Positions 46,871-58,977 are shown, numbered from the stretch's first letter. The stretch is 64,000 bases of DNA from Ilyonectria destructans (GCA_020740775.1 JAHEWK010000008.1:2170001-2234000), one strand, 5' to 3'. Made by a program: numbers and translations. The notes: generated by a model from the letters alone, not told the origin.

Positions 46871-47705
46871 ATGGAGAAGGTCGGCATCATCCTCCTCGTC
46901 CTCTTCCTTTTCATCATTGTTATAGGTCCCCTGTACGCATTGATTCCATTCGTCAACCTCGCTGCGGACCCGCAAGTCTAACACCAACGTCATAATTAGG
47001 ACCTGCTTCAAGCTCTCCCGCAACGACAAACCCAAAATCTACAACCCGCAGCCGGACCAGCTGGACGATGCCCGTCGCAAGCTCAGCACCTACACGACCT
47101 GCTCAACCGTCGCCCAGAGAACCGGTGGCCGTAATGCCGATATCGAGGCCGTAGCTCCACCGTCCGAGTTCGGAGAATGGTAAGTGCTCGCGTGCTTCTG
47201 GTCCAGCCTCGGCCCCGGTCCCGGCTCACTTCCACGTCAGCCCCGTGTTCATCACCGGGTCTACAACTCGGCGACGGGACTAAGCTGGCTGGTTGACCGA
47301 CTGACCGAGCGACTGACCGACTGACTAATAACTGGTTGATCTTATAGCCCCATCTGCATCGGACCTCTCATTCCGGAGCCAGCTCACACCGCAGGCTCAG
47401 ATCCCCTCCCGGTCGAGCAAGTCACATCGGTGGTAACCAAAAACCCAAGAACAAGCCAGGAATCGTGTATGGTGGAGGTCAGCCGAGCCGGGCAACCATC
47501 ACGCGAACCCGACACCCAAAGTATCCGATCCGAGACGGTCGACGACGACATTTTGACCCTGAACAGCTGCGGTCACTCATTTCACTGCAAATGCCTGTCG
47601 TCATGGTTTCTAATCGAGCGATTCGATTGTCCCGTGTGCAGGGAGCCATACTACAAGTCCCATCTACCGCGAGAACGAACCTTGAGCGTGCCGCCTTTCT
47701 TTTGA
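46871..47705 (+). CDS. Membrane-anchored RING-H2 E3-ligase-like protein
   Basis: Three exons (46871-46932, 47000-47179, 47348-47705) give 199 aa. The first intron (GTACGC donor, CTAAC branch, TTAG acceptor) joins a hydrophobic N-terminal segment, MEKVGIILLVLFLFIIVIGP, to KLSRNDKPKIYNPQPDQLDD. The third exon begins at the RING: C81-x2-C84 (EWCPICIGPL), then about 70 inserted residues, then C155-G-H157-x2-H160-x2-C163, and C175-x2-C178. This is a C3H2C3 (RING-H2) order with an unusually long first loop, a pattern found in some fungal RING proteins. It probably recruits a ubiquitin-conjugating enzyme at a membrane. The start is the ATG directly before the hydrophobic segment. No neighbour indicates the substrate. 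Confidence 0.85.
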
Positions 47706-48470
47706 TTCGATCGAGAAGCATCGCATTACGGAACCGCCATAATTATACCCCAATGTTACAGCTCGAACGCAGGCCACAACATGAAGCCTAGTTAGACGGG
47801 GGGGAACCATGATACCAATCAATAATTAAAGATCTGCCATTTGATCAGCGCTAGTGTACCTACGCATACCAACTGGGCTCTCTAGCTTCTCCGCCACTAA
47901 ACATGGAAGTGTCATCCAACTCAAGCACTCATCAGATCTACAACAGGTGTTAGCGTCATCAAAACTCCAGGAAATCTCTGCCATCTTAAGGAGTATCGTG
48001 GGCTCCCGGTGTTCCCTAGCGACGATCTTTACGCCAATTCCTACTTGACTCCCAGAAATGGAAGCTCGTTGGCACCAGAACGTCGGGGTGCCGGGGTGGG
48101 GTCCGAAGCACCAACAGTCGGCCAACCAAATCGGCGATCGACACGTTAGAGATGAATGACTTCATCACCATCTCGACACCTGAATCGAGAATAACACTAA
48201 ACGATCGACGTGTTCATCGTGGTACCAAGCTCATAACAGAACGGGCAACCAGTCACGACCAGCCCTCAACAGTCCATGCATGACGCGCCCTGCGTCATTG
48301 GCCCGCTGCGCAGGCTAGACACTCGGTCAAACGCTGGTGGCTCTCATCTTGCGAGGCTGCACTCAACCACCTCCTCATGCACCTTTTCTCCTCCACATCC
48401 CCAACGCGGCCGGCTATGGGTAGGATATACTCCTCCCTATCTGTAGCTTGACTGCACGCTGGGCACTTAC
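47706..48470. other. Intergenic region
   Basis: This lies between the RING gene and UVE1. No gene or repeat is recognised; it must contain the UVE1 promoter. Confidence 0.5.
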
Positions 48471-50438
48471 ATGCGTTTCCATTCATTCCTCTCTGCCACC
48501 CTTAAGACGTGTCTTAGCCGAAGGGCATCAACTCTGCTTTCCACTCGCCTCGCTTTCACGATGCCGTCCAAACGAAAACGAACGGGAGAACAACCACCAC
48601 CGCCATATTGCGATGGCCCCCGACGGAGTGCGAGGAATGAAAAGGGGAAATCGGCTCCGAGCGATGAAGCACGCGAAACCTCTCCCATGGATGTCGACCC
48701 AATAATCCGGGCGCAGCACATGGGACTCTGGGAGACCAAGGAAGGTGTCCAGCAGGCCAGGCGGGAGTTGAGTGAGATGGAGCACAGGTTTCAGAGCGTA
48801 GTTAGGAGACAACGACTCGCCGTCCAGAACTCGGATCTAAAGGCCAATCCCTTGTCCGACCAGGTCAGCTTGAAGCCTGTGCCATACTTGCCCGAACGAG
48901 ACGTACTGCATGCGACGTCCGAAGGCGAGCCGCGATCTACCGAGCAGGCTCCGTTGGATGGTCACGAAGCAGATCTCGCCGCAGGCGATATAGATGCTGC
49001 AACGGAGGGAGATTGTGTTGGGAAGGGTGCCACAAGACCTCCCCCTCTCAACAGTGACAGACTCCCTCTGCCGTGGTCGGGGCGTTTAGGCTATGTGAGC
49101 GCTCTTCAACAGTGAAGCCTTTGTCGTACGCCCATTGGGCTCGGCAGGAAGGATTACATGGCTAATATCCAACAGGCCTGCCTCAATACATATCTACGGA
49201 CCGCAAATCCTCCAGTCTTCTCGTCTAGGACCTGTCGCATATCCACAATTCTCGACCATCGCTACCCGCTGAAGGATCCCTCGCAACCCGAACACGCAAG
49301 CAAGAACCGACCCGACAAAAGTCAGAGCCCTGATATCGAACGAGGTCAGAGACACTTGCAAGATATAGGGTTGGCGAATGCAAGGGACATCGTCAAAATG
49401 CTTCGGTGGAACGAAAAATACGGCATCAAATTTATGCGACTCAGCAGCGACATGTTCCCGTTTGCCAGCCACCGAGAGTACGGCTACGAGTTGGCGCCGT
49501 TCGCCTCAGAGACGCTTGCTGAAGCAGGCAGGGTCGCGGCCGAGTTGGGGCATCGACTGACGACGCACCCAGGCCAATTCACCCAAATCGGGAGTCCAAG
49601 AGAGGAAGTCGTTGAGGCAGCTATCCGCGACCTCGAATATCATAACGAGATGCTCACCCTTCTCACGCTTCCCGAGCAGACAAACCGCGATGCCGTCATG
49701 ATCTTACACATGGGTGGGACTTACGGTGATAAGACTGCGACCCTGGACAGATTCCGGAAGAATTACGCGGGACTGTCTGATGGCGTCAAGCGGCGTCTTG
49801 TCTTGGAAAATGACGATGTGGCATGGAGCGTACATGACCTGCTGCCGATCTGTGAGGAACTGAATATACCTCTGGTATTGGATTTCCACCACCACAACAT
49901 CGTGTTCGATCCATGCATACACGAAGGTACGCTCGAAATCATCAATCTCTTTGACCGTATCAAGAAGACATGGACGAGAAAGTCCATTCGGCAGAAGATG
50001 CACTACAGCGAACCGACTCGTGGGGCCGTCACACCCCATGAGCGCCGCAAACATTCCGCTCGAGTCAAAACGCTCCCACCTTGCGTTCAAGACATGGATC
50101 TCATGATCGAGGCCAAGGACAAGGAGCAGGCCGTTTTTGAGCTGATGCGGACGTTCAAGCTCCCAGGCTGGGACAAATTCAACGACATTGTGCCGCATGA
50201 ACGAGAAGACGAGCCGCAAAAGGCGATCAAGAAGAAGCCCAAGAAAGGGAAGAAGAAATCTTCCGGGTCTAGCGAAGAGTGCGAGGACGATACTAAAGTC
50301 CCGGAGAGAATTGTGACCCCTGAGGAGTTTGGAATGGGCGGGCCGAAAAATCGTGTCTACTGGCCTGAGGGCATGGAAGAGTGGCTGCGGCCGAGGAAGA
50401 GAGAGGTCAACAAGGGAAAGAAAGGTGAGGAATGGTGA
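48471..50438 (+). CDS. UVE1: UV-damage endonuclease (UVDE)
   Basis: Two exons (48471-49094 and 49176-50438) give 628 aa from the first in-frame ATG, or 598 aa from the second at 48561. The intron separates LGY from ACLNTYLR, restoring the family sequence RLGYACLNTYLRTANPPVFS. The metal-binding TIM-barrel core is intact: FMRLSSDMFPFASH, LTTHPGQFTQIGSP, MILHMGGTYGDK, RLVLENDD, and VLDFHHHNIVFDP. UVDE nicks DNA 5' to UV photoproducts and some other lesions, starting alternative excision repair. The C-terminus is Lys-rich (KKKPKKGKKKSSGSS), as in other fungal members, and likely nuclear. The 30 residues before the second Met (MRFHSFLSATLKTCLSRRAS...) look like a mitochondrial presequence, so two start codons may give two locations. 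Confidence 0.96.
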
Positions 50439-50993
50439 TGATGGACGCTTCCCACATACGATGGTCACTTTCAGCCAGAGACATCATGAAGAAACGATCA
50501 TTGCAGCTGTAATTCTGGTTCACATGATTAGTATGCCGGTAATTGTGTTGAAGCAAGCTGAGAAAAGAATTTTTTTGATGGGGTTCCGTTAACCAAAAAA
50601 TGCACAAAGGGATATTTAGCTTAACACTTAACTGCCTTAAAAAAAGTAATATCACGGTATCAATGAGATTATGCTTTTCCCTCCCAGCTCTTGGTGCCGC
50701 GCAACGAGTGATATGGCGAGAGGGCACCGTCGCGATGGTGGAACTACCCTAGACCCATACTGTGCGAATTATTAACGGCGTAAAGTCAGAGCTTCACTAT
50801 GCACACTGTATTCCTCACCGCAGCAACAAGCGGCTTCTCAATCTTCTCGACCTCACCTTGACAAATATTTGCACCTTGTTCTTAAAAGCTCTGTCGAGCT
50901 TCAGATTAAGCCGCCCCATTGAAGGGACCTCCCACATTCTTTCTGGGTCATCCAAGTCTCATCCCTGATCTGTTCAAATTTTCAACCTCTGAG
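50439..50993. other. Intergenic region between UVE1 and RKM4
   Basis: It contains the 3' side of UVE1 and the promoter and leader of the SET-domain gene. No other gene is recognised. Confidence 0.5.
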
Positions 50994-52557
50994 ATGGATT
51001 CTTCAAACTTCAATGGAGCTAGCGAGAAATTTCTCCGGTGGTTTCAGTCCCTGCCAGGAGCGACCTTTTCCGATGCCATCAGGATTGTCGACCTTCGGGA
51101 TCGGAATGCTGGCCGTGGTATAAGTACGATGGGATTGCTCTTCTTTGACTGAGCGAAGCTAACGCCGTGGTAGTTGCTACTCAAGACATTGCTCCAGAGA
51201 CGACCCTCTTCACCATCCCCAGAAAGGGCATCATCAACATCGAAACCTCCGAGCTGCCTAAGAAGCTTCCCGATGTCTTTGACCTTGATGGTCAGATGGT
51301 TGATGATGATGAAGATGCTGTGCCGCCCATGGACTCGTGGAGCTCCCTCATCCTTGTCATGATCTATGAGTATCTCCAAGGCGACATGTCCTCTTGGAAG
51401 CCTTACTTCGATGTCTTGCCTTCCACTTTCGATACTCCCATGTTCTGGTCGGAAGAGGAGCTGGGTCAGCTTCAGTCAAGCCACATGCGATCGAAGATTG
51501 GCAAGGCTAGCGCCGAGGAGATGTTCCGAGGAAGACTCCTGCCCATCATTCGCAAGAACGTCGGCCTCTTCCCGTCTAGCGAGTCCAAGAACGACGAGGA
51601 ACTCGTTGAGGTGGCGCACAAGATGGGAAGCACCATTATGGCTTATGCCTTTGATCTGGAGAAGGATGAAGAGGCAGAGGAAGATGAAACCGATGGCTGG
51701 GTCGAGGACCGGGACGGAAAATCTCTGATGGGAATGGTTCCAATGGCCGATATCCTTAATGCCGATGCGGAGTTCAACGTACGTCAGTCACGCGCCGCCC
51801 AAGCACTCACTAACATCGATACAGGCCCATGTAAACCACGAGGAGGAGAGTCTCACTGTGACCAGCTTGCGACCTATCAAGGCCGGCGAAGAGATCCTCA
51901 ACTACTATGGCCCGCACCCTAACTCCGAGCTCCTCAGACGATACGGCTACGTCACAGAGAGACATTCTCGTTATGATGTGGTAGAAATTCCATGGGATGT
52001 TGTGGAGTCGGCTATAACCACCCATTTTGGGATACCGAGCACTACCCTGGACAAGCTGGTAAGTTTCTAGCAAATGTGGTTCAATCCTTTTCTAATTAGC
52101 GTAGCGCAACGAGCTTGAAGAGGAGGAGGAGTTTGAGGATACTTTCGTACTGGAGCGTGAGACTGGTGAGGTCAACTCGGATGGTACCTTTTCTGGTCCC
52201 GCTGCCTTTGAGGGCATGCCGGAAGATCTGCAGCAACAGTTAAAGACCTTCTTGAAGGGCGTAAAAAAGGCACAACCTGACGCGATCCCGGACAAGCGGA
52301 AGCGTGACGAGATCCAACAAACTGTGCAGGCCAAGACGCTGGAGTCTCTCGTTTCCAGGTACCCGACGAGCATTTTTGAGGACGAGCTGCTACTGAAGAA
52401 GGACCTCGGCCGTCGTGCCCGGATGGCTGTCGAGGTTAGATTGGGGGAGAAAAAGCTGCTCCGTGAGGCGATTACGGCGCTTTCCTCGGACGGAGACGTG
52501 GAAATGACACTCGATGAGGAATCTGGGCCGTCAAAACGGGCCAAGCGGTCCGGTTGA
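50994..52557 (+). CDS. RKM4: Ribosomal lysine N-methyltransferase (SET domain, RKM4 type)
   Basis: Four exons (50994-51117, 51174-51778, 51825-52058, 52105-52557) give 471 aa. The split SET domain is recognisable: VATQDIAPETTLFTIPRKG near the start, WSSLILVMIYEYLQG with the long insert containing SSWKPYFDVLPS, SLMGMVPMADILNADAEFN, AHVNHEEESLTVTSLRPIKA, and GEEILNYYGPHPNSELLRRY, which carries the catalytic Tyr. The C-terminal half is the Rubisco-LSMT substrate-binding type region. The family methylates ribosomal protein lysines (Rkm4 acts on uL23/eL42-type proteins in yeast). A Lys/Arg tail, KRAKRSG, may be a nuclear signal. The start is the ATG giving MDSSNFNGASEKFLRW. The gene symbol follows the closest yeast subfamily and is likely but not certain. 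Confidence 0.9.
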
Positions 52558-54843
52558 GATCGATGCCCGAGGTACCTTCACAACACCCTGGTCCCGCGCA
52601 GGACCAACACCATGCCGAATGCCGGATCGAGGTGGTGACTGCAAGTGTGAACACAATCGGGAAGCGACCATGTGGAAGATTTGAGATATGATACTTTGAA
52701 GATCACCTGCGCTCTGGACGGAGCGACTCGAGCCATGCGGCTCTCTGTCGTGCTGGCGGAATTGCGAACCATACTATCAAGCGCGACGAGGCAAAGAAAC
52801 GCTAATCAGAATCAACATGCGCATTTTTCTGTCGTTTATATGACGGCCGTCTTCCCAAGATTTGCCCAAGTTTCTGCATCCTTATGAATGCTGAGCAATT
52901 TTCTCCATGAAGCCTACAATACGAAGGTTATAGCGCCGGCTACCCTGCTCGGATATTCTGATCCCCTCCGCTGAGCCGCAAATGAATGGCTAGTTCCCAC
53001 CTCCTGGACCATCCTTGCCGAAGACAGCGACCACGTCGCCGAATACTTCCGCGCGTATCGTTTCGACTTGCCACAGCGACAAAGGGTCCTTGTCAATGCC
53101 ACGGACGCCAAGATGATGTCCTGCTCAGCTGATAGTCGCCGCACAATATTCAACAAGGCCTGTGGTGGAGACGACAAACAACCGCTGCGGATATCTAGTG
53201 GACGCTATGTAAGGGATGAAACGGAGAATACTTTCATCGCCATTCGCGGCAACGCTTACAAACCAAGATCCAATGGAAGGTGTCCCCCCTCGGCTTACCG
53301 GTGCCACTGCTGCACTGCGCTGTGACCGACTTCCTGCGAGTGTACCGGTGTCTCCAGATCACTGGTTAGGAGAGCTGGCCGCTGACGCCTCCTGGAGCAA
53401 TGATCTGCCCGACTTGGATTCCCATCCGCGAGATGGCTCAGTGACTTCTTGAGGCCTTATCAATCGGACCCCGACAGCTTCAGGCGGCCCAAAGTTATCA
53501 AATGCATCTCGTCATAGAGGGTTCCCGCGGGTCGCCGTGCAACCCAACCCCCAAAACGGGCTGCAGGAAGCATGCCGCTGGATGTCGGAGAAGCACGGCT
53601 TTGCTTCTGGACGTCACTCGGGGAAGAACCGTCCCAATATTCCCCCGAGTGTTGACGGACGCCTGGCAAGGCCCGAGATTGACGCCGCAACTTGCTTTTG
53701 AGCAGGGATCTAGGATGGGTGGAATATCCCTCACAAGGCTCTTTTCCATGTCTCTCTGATGGTCTTCCGGAATATCAAATCGCTGAGAACTGGTTCGTGC
53801 AAGAACCGGACCGACCTTGTATGTGGCGGGGCGGTTCCATACCTTTAGCGGCGATCAGGCTGAACATCCGCGTTCCCACGACCCGAGGACAGCGCAGGCC
53901 TCCAAGATTCCCTGAAGCCGACTGCGACAGTATCATATCGCAATAACGCTCGCGCTAGCGCAGGCATCAGATCGACACCCTAAAGCTGGGTGATGTAACC
54001 CACTGGCCCGCGATGCGCACCTCCACCTGGCCAGCCGGTCTCTGACCCTGGGTTGCAAGGCCGTGCCACATCTGGGTCCCATTCTGGCTGCAGAGCTACC
54101 CTAGCCCAGGACTTGCTAAACCCGGCAGATGTCTGGCCACGAGTGATGGCCCGCGAAACGGTCGTCAGGAGACCGGTCAACGTTCTGGAGAAGTTGGTCG
54201 TGGTGGTGGTGGGGTCGAGTATCTGGGGAACCAGGGTGAGTCCTGAACCACTGGCCTGGCCTCTATCAGCTGCAAGACACGGCGCCAGGCCCGGGCATGC
54301 CGTGTGTCTGCGTGATGCTAGTCCTGCTCGGGTCGGGACGCAGTGGCGTCGGTACCATGATACGAACGGGGCATGAGTGGGATGCCGTTGGCCTCGGGGG
54401 ATGGGCAAGCTTCAACGGCGTCCAGGTTGGCGTCTAGGTTGGCAGCTTGAGCCAACTTACGTATAGCAACGTAATCATGATGCATGGGATCCCCACGGTT
54501 TTGCTTGTTCCAAAGTGGGAGTCTCGTCGAGCGGCATCCACAAGAAGGTCGAGCAGCGGGTGTCGTTGGTCAGATTCTGAGACCCTTCGACGCCTTTCGC
54601 TCAGAGGTAGCTGACGGATGGCATGACGGCCCAAGTTTACTTGCTTCGACGGGGATGGGTTTCTTGGGCAGCTACACTTGCGGCTCTGCTGCTGGACGCG
54701 TGAGGAGGGCTGGGAGGTGACGGATAAGACGCTGGTGCTCTGCGCTGGGTTGAGTCCGAAAGCTGGAGGGTTGCCAATTCCACACCCCACCTCTATCCGC
54801 CTCCTCGCACCCGATACCCCAGAGAGACAGCCGAAGATGTCAC
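52558..54843. other. 2.3-kb region without a confirmed gene
   Basis: No gene could be modelled. The + strand at about 53000-53325 stays open and reads proteinlike (AEDSDHVAEYFRAYRF, LPQRQRVLVNATDAKMM), but no start, splice partner or family was found. It could be a gene relic. The region around 54.0-54.4 kb is open on both strands because it is GC-rich. Confidence 0.4.
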
Positions 54844-55928
54844 ATGCGTCGAGAGTACCGGTGCGTTGTAGCTGAAATCGGGGCAGCAACCACAACAGCT
54901 AACAGACCTCAGTCCAAGAGCTCGTCAAAGAAACACGGCGGACATGGCTCAGGACGCGGCAAAGGGGTTAGCTATGACGAGCCAATGGTCGGTGTGAGCT
55001 TTTTATTCATGGTGAATGAACTGCGTTACCACGGGCCCGAACAGGACTGTTACCATAACCTCGTGCCTCCCACTGACCCAACATCATACACGGGGGAAAT
55101 CCCCAGCAGCGTCATGTACTACAGAGACGGCAATGTCACTGTGGCCGAGGGCTTCCACTGGGCACGAGAGCCGCAGTATCCAGCCGAGGGATATCTTTGG
55201 GGACCAGACACAGAGACGGGTGGATGGTATCCCGTGGACAAATACAAGACATTTGCTGTCTTCGCCTGCAACTCACACCTCCCCATCATGGTCTCTCCCT
55301 ACGACCCTCTTTCCGTCAACACCCGCTCGGGCTGGGAACTGCTCCAGCTCTTCCACCCCAGGGGGCCACTTCGCGGCATCTCGCAGGTTGCGTGTGAGGA
55401 TAGTGACATGGCCGAGGGACCTGGTCTCGTGCGACACGCCGCGGGCGCTCGACCCAGTTGGATCCCCTCGCTTCTGCCCTCGACGTACAAGTCAACCGTG
55501 ACGGAACCCCCGACCTCACGGGGACTCGGTGGCGAGTTGCCTATAATCCTGGGCCTCATGGCGCTCAGCGCGGAGCCAGATCCGATGGGAACCAACGACA
55601 ACATAAACAACGTCTTTATAGGCCATCAACGGAGATGGCGCCGGCAGCAGTGGATATCCGATGAGCGGCCTAGAGGATGTGAGTAGGGTTTCCAACAACT
55701 GCGATATGTCTTTTTGGATCCTTGACCCTCGTTGATGCTGTGCTTCAGAAGGCTGACCTATATCGATCGCTAATCACACTTTGACTAGATCCCCAAACTG
55801 ACCGGGATGATCCGAGAGGGTTTCTCGTCAATGTATTCCACGACCCGATGAGCCCAGAGACATCCACAGACGAGGTTCTGAGATACTTCGAGTGGTCGGA
55901 TGCTATTGTTCGTGAGACTCGGTCTTGA
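54844..55928 (+). CDS. Hypothetical protein, exon structure uncertain
   Basis: I do not recognise the family. A simple two-exon model (54844-55678 and 55789-55928) keeps phase and gives 324 aa. The best-looking part is near residues 57-180: DCYHNLVPPTDPTSYTGEIP, SVMYYRDGNVTVAEGFHWAR, GYLWGPDTETGGWYPVDKYK, with many aromatics and few low-complexity stretches. After about position 55390 the simple frame looks poor. A different frame reads LDPLASALDVQVNRDGTPDL after an acceptor at 55457, and a third reads AINGDGAGSSGYPMSGLED after an acceptor at 55620. A multi-exon model, or a frameshifted relic, is therefore possible. The N-terminal 40 residues (Ser/Lys/Gly-rich) are also doubtful. Confidence 0.45.
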
Positions 55929-56602
55929 AACAAGTCTCCCTCCCTCTCCCGTGATGGTGATGAAGGCTGGTGACGTCCCTGATCGTTTTGATCATGTTGA
56001 TGCTGTTCAATTTTATGCATGTTTTTGAGAAGCGGTGAATATGCCATACCTAGGCGAAGGGTTCTGCATTTGCTGATTTTGCGTCGATTATATGTTCATG
56101 TCCTGTGTTTATGCCTTGGATAACAACAGTATTTTGAGACTACAGTATTGCTCACAACAGTATGGATGAGGAAGCCTAACATGATGCAGGCAACAACAGA
56201 ATGACAGCAGGAAGTGAAGCGTCGACAGGATTCGGTCTTTAAGGGTTTCTATTATTCATTCATCTTGGCTGTGAATATGTTTTTTTATCAAGTTCCGTCC
56301 CTTACGTGCTGGTGCAGCCTTTCCCACGTCCCCCCTTTATGTAAAGCTCCCCCTCCTTGTGCCACCGACTCCCCTCCCTTCATCACTGTGGTTGAAGCTG
56401 GTCTCTGTCTCGTATGACCCGTGTGGCCGTTGATCCGGATTTCACCAAACCCTCGCTGCCAACGTTGACTCTGGCGCAGCAGACCTCGACCCCAGGCCGG
56501 TGGCCGTGCCGCGACGTCCTCGTTGCGGTTGGCGGGAGGAAACGGGTCGTTCTTCGTAAGGTTAAAAAAATGGGTTTAGGTCTCTGCGCCGTGGGACGTG
56601 GC
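55929..56602. other. Convergent intergenic region
   Basis: This lies between the hypothetical gene (+) and the AP-1 mu gene (-). No gene is recognised. Confidence 0.5.
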
Positions 56603-58241
56603 TCAGACGGCGTCAGGCAGTCGGACGGCAATGTCGCCTGACTGAGTGATGTATCGGACCCAGGGGAGGGACGGGTATTGCAGCTGCAGGGGGAGGTTTG
56701 TGAGCATTTATACAGATGGAAGATGCGGAGATATCAAGGGCCCTTACCTTGGGTTCAGTAATCTTTAGATATCGCACTTGGATACCGCTGGTGGTGAAGT
56801 AGGGAATCTCGAACTTGACCTGGATGGGCCTCTTGGCACCCTTTCCGGGACCTCCAACACCACCCATGCTGCCTCCAAAACCACCAGTCATACCACCACC
56901 GTGCTCATCGTCGCCCCTCACGCTCGGCAAGCCCAGCTCGGCGCGCATGAGGAACTCCTTGCCACCACCAAACTGCTTGATTTTCCAGACAATGGCGCTC
57001 TGCTCAGGGGCGTAGTGGACGGAACCGATGTTGGTGCGGAAGCGCGGGCTGTCAGCGTCGTCGGGGACGGGGACAACGATCTCGACATTGTTTGCGGTGC
57101 TGCGGCGCTTGAACTGGGCGCGAGCCTTGAGCATGTACTCGATACGGGAGCCGGAATGGGATTCGACGACGCATTCGACCCAGATAAGGGGCTTGACCTG
57201 GGTGTTGAGGCGGTAGGACATGAGTTCGAACTCGCCGTCGGGGGGGATGAAGGAGATGGTGCGGTCGTTTTCGAATCGAGACAGGCGGACACACTGGTGG
57301 AACTTGACGTCCTCCATCTCGATGGCCTTGCCGCGGGTGGTGCGGCCGGTTGTCTCGAACATGACCTTGTCGTTGAGGCCGAGACGCAGCTCGGGCATAC
57401 CGCTGAGGTAGCACTTCATCTTGATGGCGCCGAGAATCTCACTGCGTAGGACGTTGCCGTTTGCGCTGACGAGAAGGTTGAGGCTCTCGACGACGTCGAG
57501 GAAGACCTCATTCTTGCGGTAGCGGATGCCCTCAGAACGCCACGAGACAGCGTTTGTCACGGCGATGGGGGGACGGGCCTGGATCTCGAGCTTGTGGGAC
57601 TCCTGGGTGATGTACTCCTGGAGAATCTTGGACTCGGTGGTCTGGGGGTAGCCAAAGTCCATCATCTCATCGAGGAGCTCGTAGATGATGACGAAGTTGT
57701 CGCGGATGGACTCTTCCTCGAGGGCCTTGAAGTACTCGGTGAAGACCTCGACGACCTTGTGGAGGAAGAGGAGGATCTCGGCGGCATTTGTGTTGCGTTT
57801 TGTGAGGGCGAGGAGGTAGAGGTTGTTGTGTCGGATGTAGAGGTACTAGAGAGGAGTTGGCCAAGTCAGACGGAGCCTATGGAAGGCCGATGGGCGAGAT
57901 GTTGCTCCCTCTGACGGAGAGGAGCAGGAGAGGTCACGTACGTTGATGCCCTCGTGAGAGAAGCATGGTGGCACGGCAGAAGAGTCTTCTTCGGCTTCGG
58001 AGAGGAGGATGGGGAACTTTTCGACGGCGGACATGGGGAGATCGCCTCGGTAGTTGCGGGCGAGGAGGGTCTGCGCGCGCAAGGCCAGATCAGCTTCAGG
58101 GTGTCATGGAGTCGACCGCCTCCGGAGCAGGTCCGTAATCCCGGGGCGGGAGCGGGAGCGGGAGCGGCAGCAGGAGCACCGGAGGCAGGGAGAAGAACGC
58201 ACCTTGCCCTTGAGGTCTAGGAAGAAGAGAGCCGACGCCAT
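56603..58241 (-). CDS. APM1: AP-1 clathrin adaptor complex, mu subunit
   Basis: Four exons (58241-58203, 58070-57942, 57845-56748, 56683-56603) sum to 449 codons, giving 448 aa, the normal size for AP-1 mu. The N-terminal longin-like part is MASALFFLDLKGKTLLARNY. YLYIRHNNLYLLALTKRN and LLDEMMDFGYPQTTESKILQ follow. The mu-homology domain runs from about residue 168 to the end: RKNEVFLDVVESLNLLVSAN, KCYLSGMPELRLGLNDKVMF, and the C-terminal VRYITQSGDIAVRLPDAV. The protein sorts cargo bearing tyrosine-based signals at the trans-Golgi and endosomes. A fungal-type Gly-rich loop (GGGMTGGFGGSMGGVGGPGK) is inserted in the homology domain. The last intron uses a GTAAGG donor, and the short final exon is essential for the conserved C-terminus. 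Confidence 0.97.
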
Positions 58242-58945
58242 GGTGGGCAGGAGTGTATCTGTTGCGAGGGAGAGGCGGTGGTGGAAGCTCTAGGAGGACG
58301 AGGCGGGTCGCGAGCGAGGGGCAATAAGGAGGCAAGCGGCGGACAGCGTCGTCGGAGTCAATTGGCGGCGCGGCCACGGGGACAGGAGGCACGAGGATGG
58401 GCGGCTCATGCGCGGGAGATATTTGGAGGACGGCGTCACAGGAGGTCGCAGGCAGACATTGTCGGTTGCGCGACGGGGGAGAGGGCGAGGCGAGTCGGAG
58501 CTGGAAGTTGGAGCTGGATTACAGATTATTTGGCATCTATTTGGGAGCCTGGACCTGGCCTGGGCCATCTAGAGCATCACAGCCGCCATGGGCCGGCACA
58601 ACGTCGGAGTCGGGTTTGGTGGGGCCTGTCCAACGTGGGTATTGGGAGTGCGGTCACGTGAGCGCCGAAAATATTTGTTAACAAAACTGTCGCCGTTTCG
58701 CGTCGCTCTTGCCTTTTTCTTCTCTTTCCCTCAACGCACCCTCTAGACAGTGCAGACCATCTACAACCCCTTCAAACGGGTGGTCCACTCCCGGAATGGC
58801 TTTCTGTCAGACCGCCGTGGATCGTGGTGAAACTGCGATTTCGTGGTGCGGAGAAGGAAGCGGTCTTATAAGAGCTGCCCAAGCGATTTGCTATACTGCT
58901 TATGCTCCACTTCCCCACTACCGCCAGAATTGTAGCCAAGCTCAG

Positions 58946-58977
58946 CGGGGTGGGGCGGGGTGGGGCGGGGCGGGACG
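58946..58977 (+). repeat. GGGGC/GGGGT repeat with G-quadruplex potential
   Basis: Five runs of four G separated by single T or C bases, then a GGG run, lie on the + strand about 700 bp upstream of the AP-1 mu start. Four or more runs of at least three G with one-base loops is the standard G-quadruplex pattern. Confidence 0.75.

Noticed and set aside
56778..57449. 223-codon + strand frame opposite the AP-1 mu gene
   Set aside because: It is an antisense shadow: the minus strand encodes a highly conserved adaptor subunit with exact splice phases.
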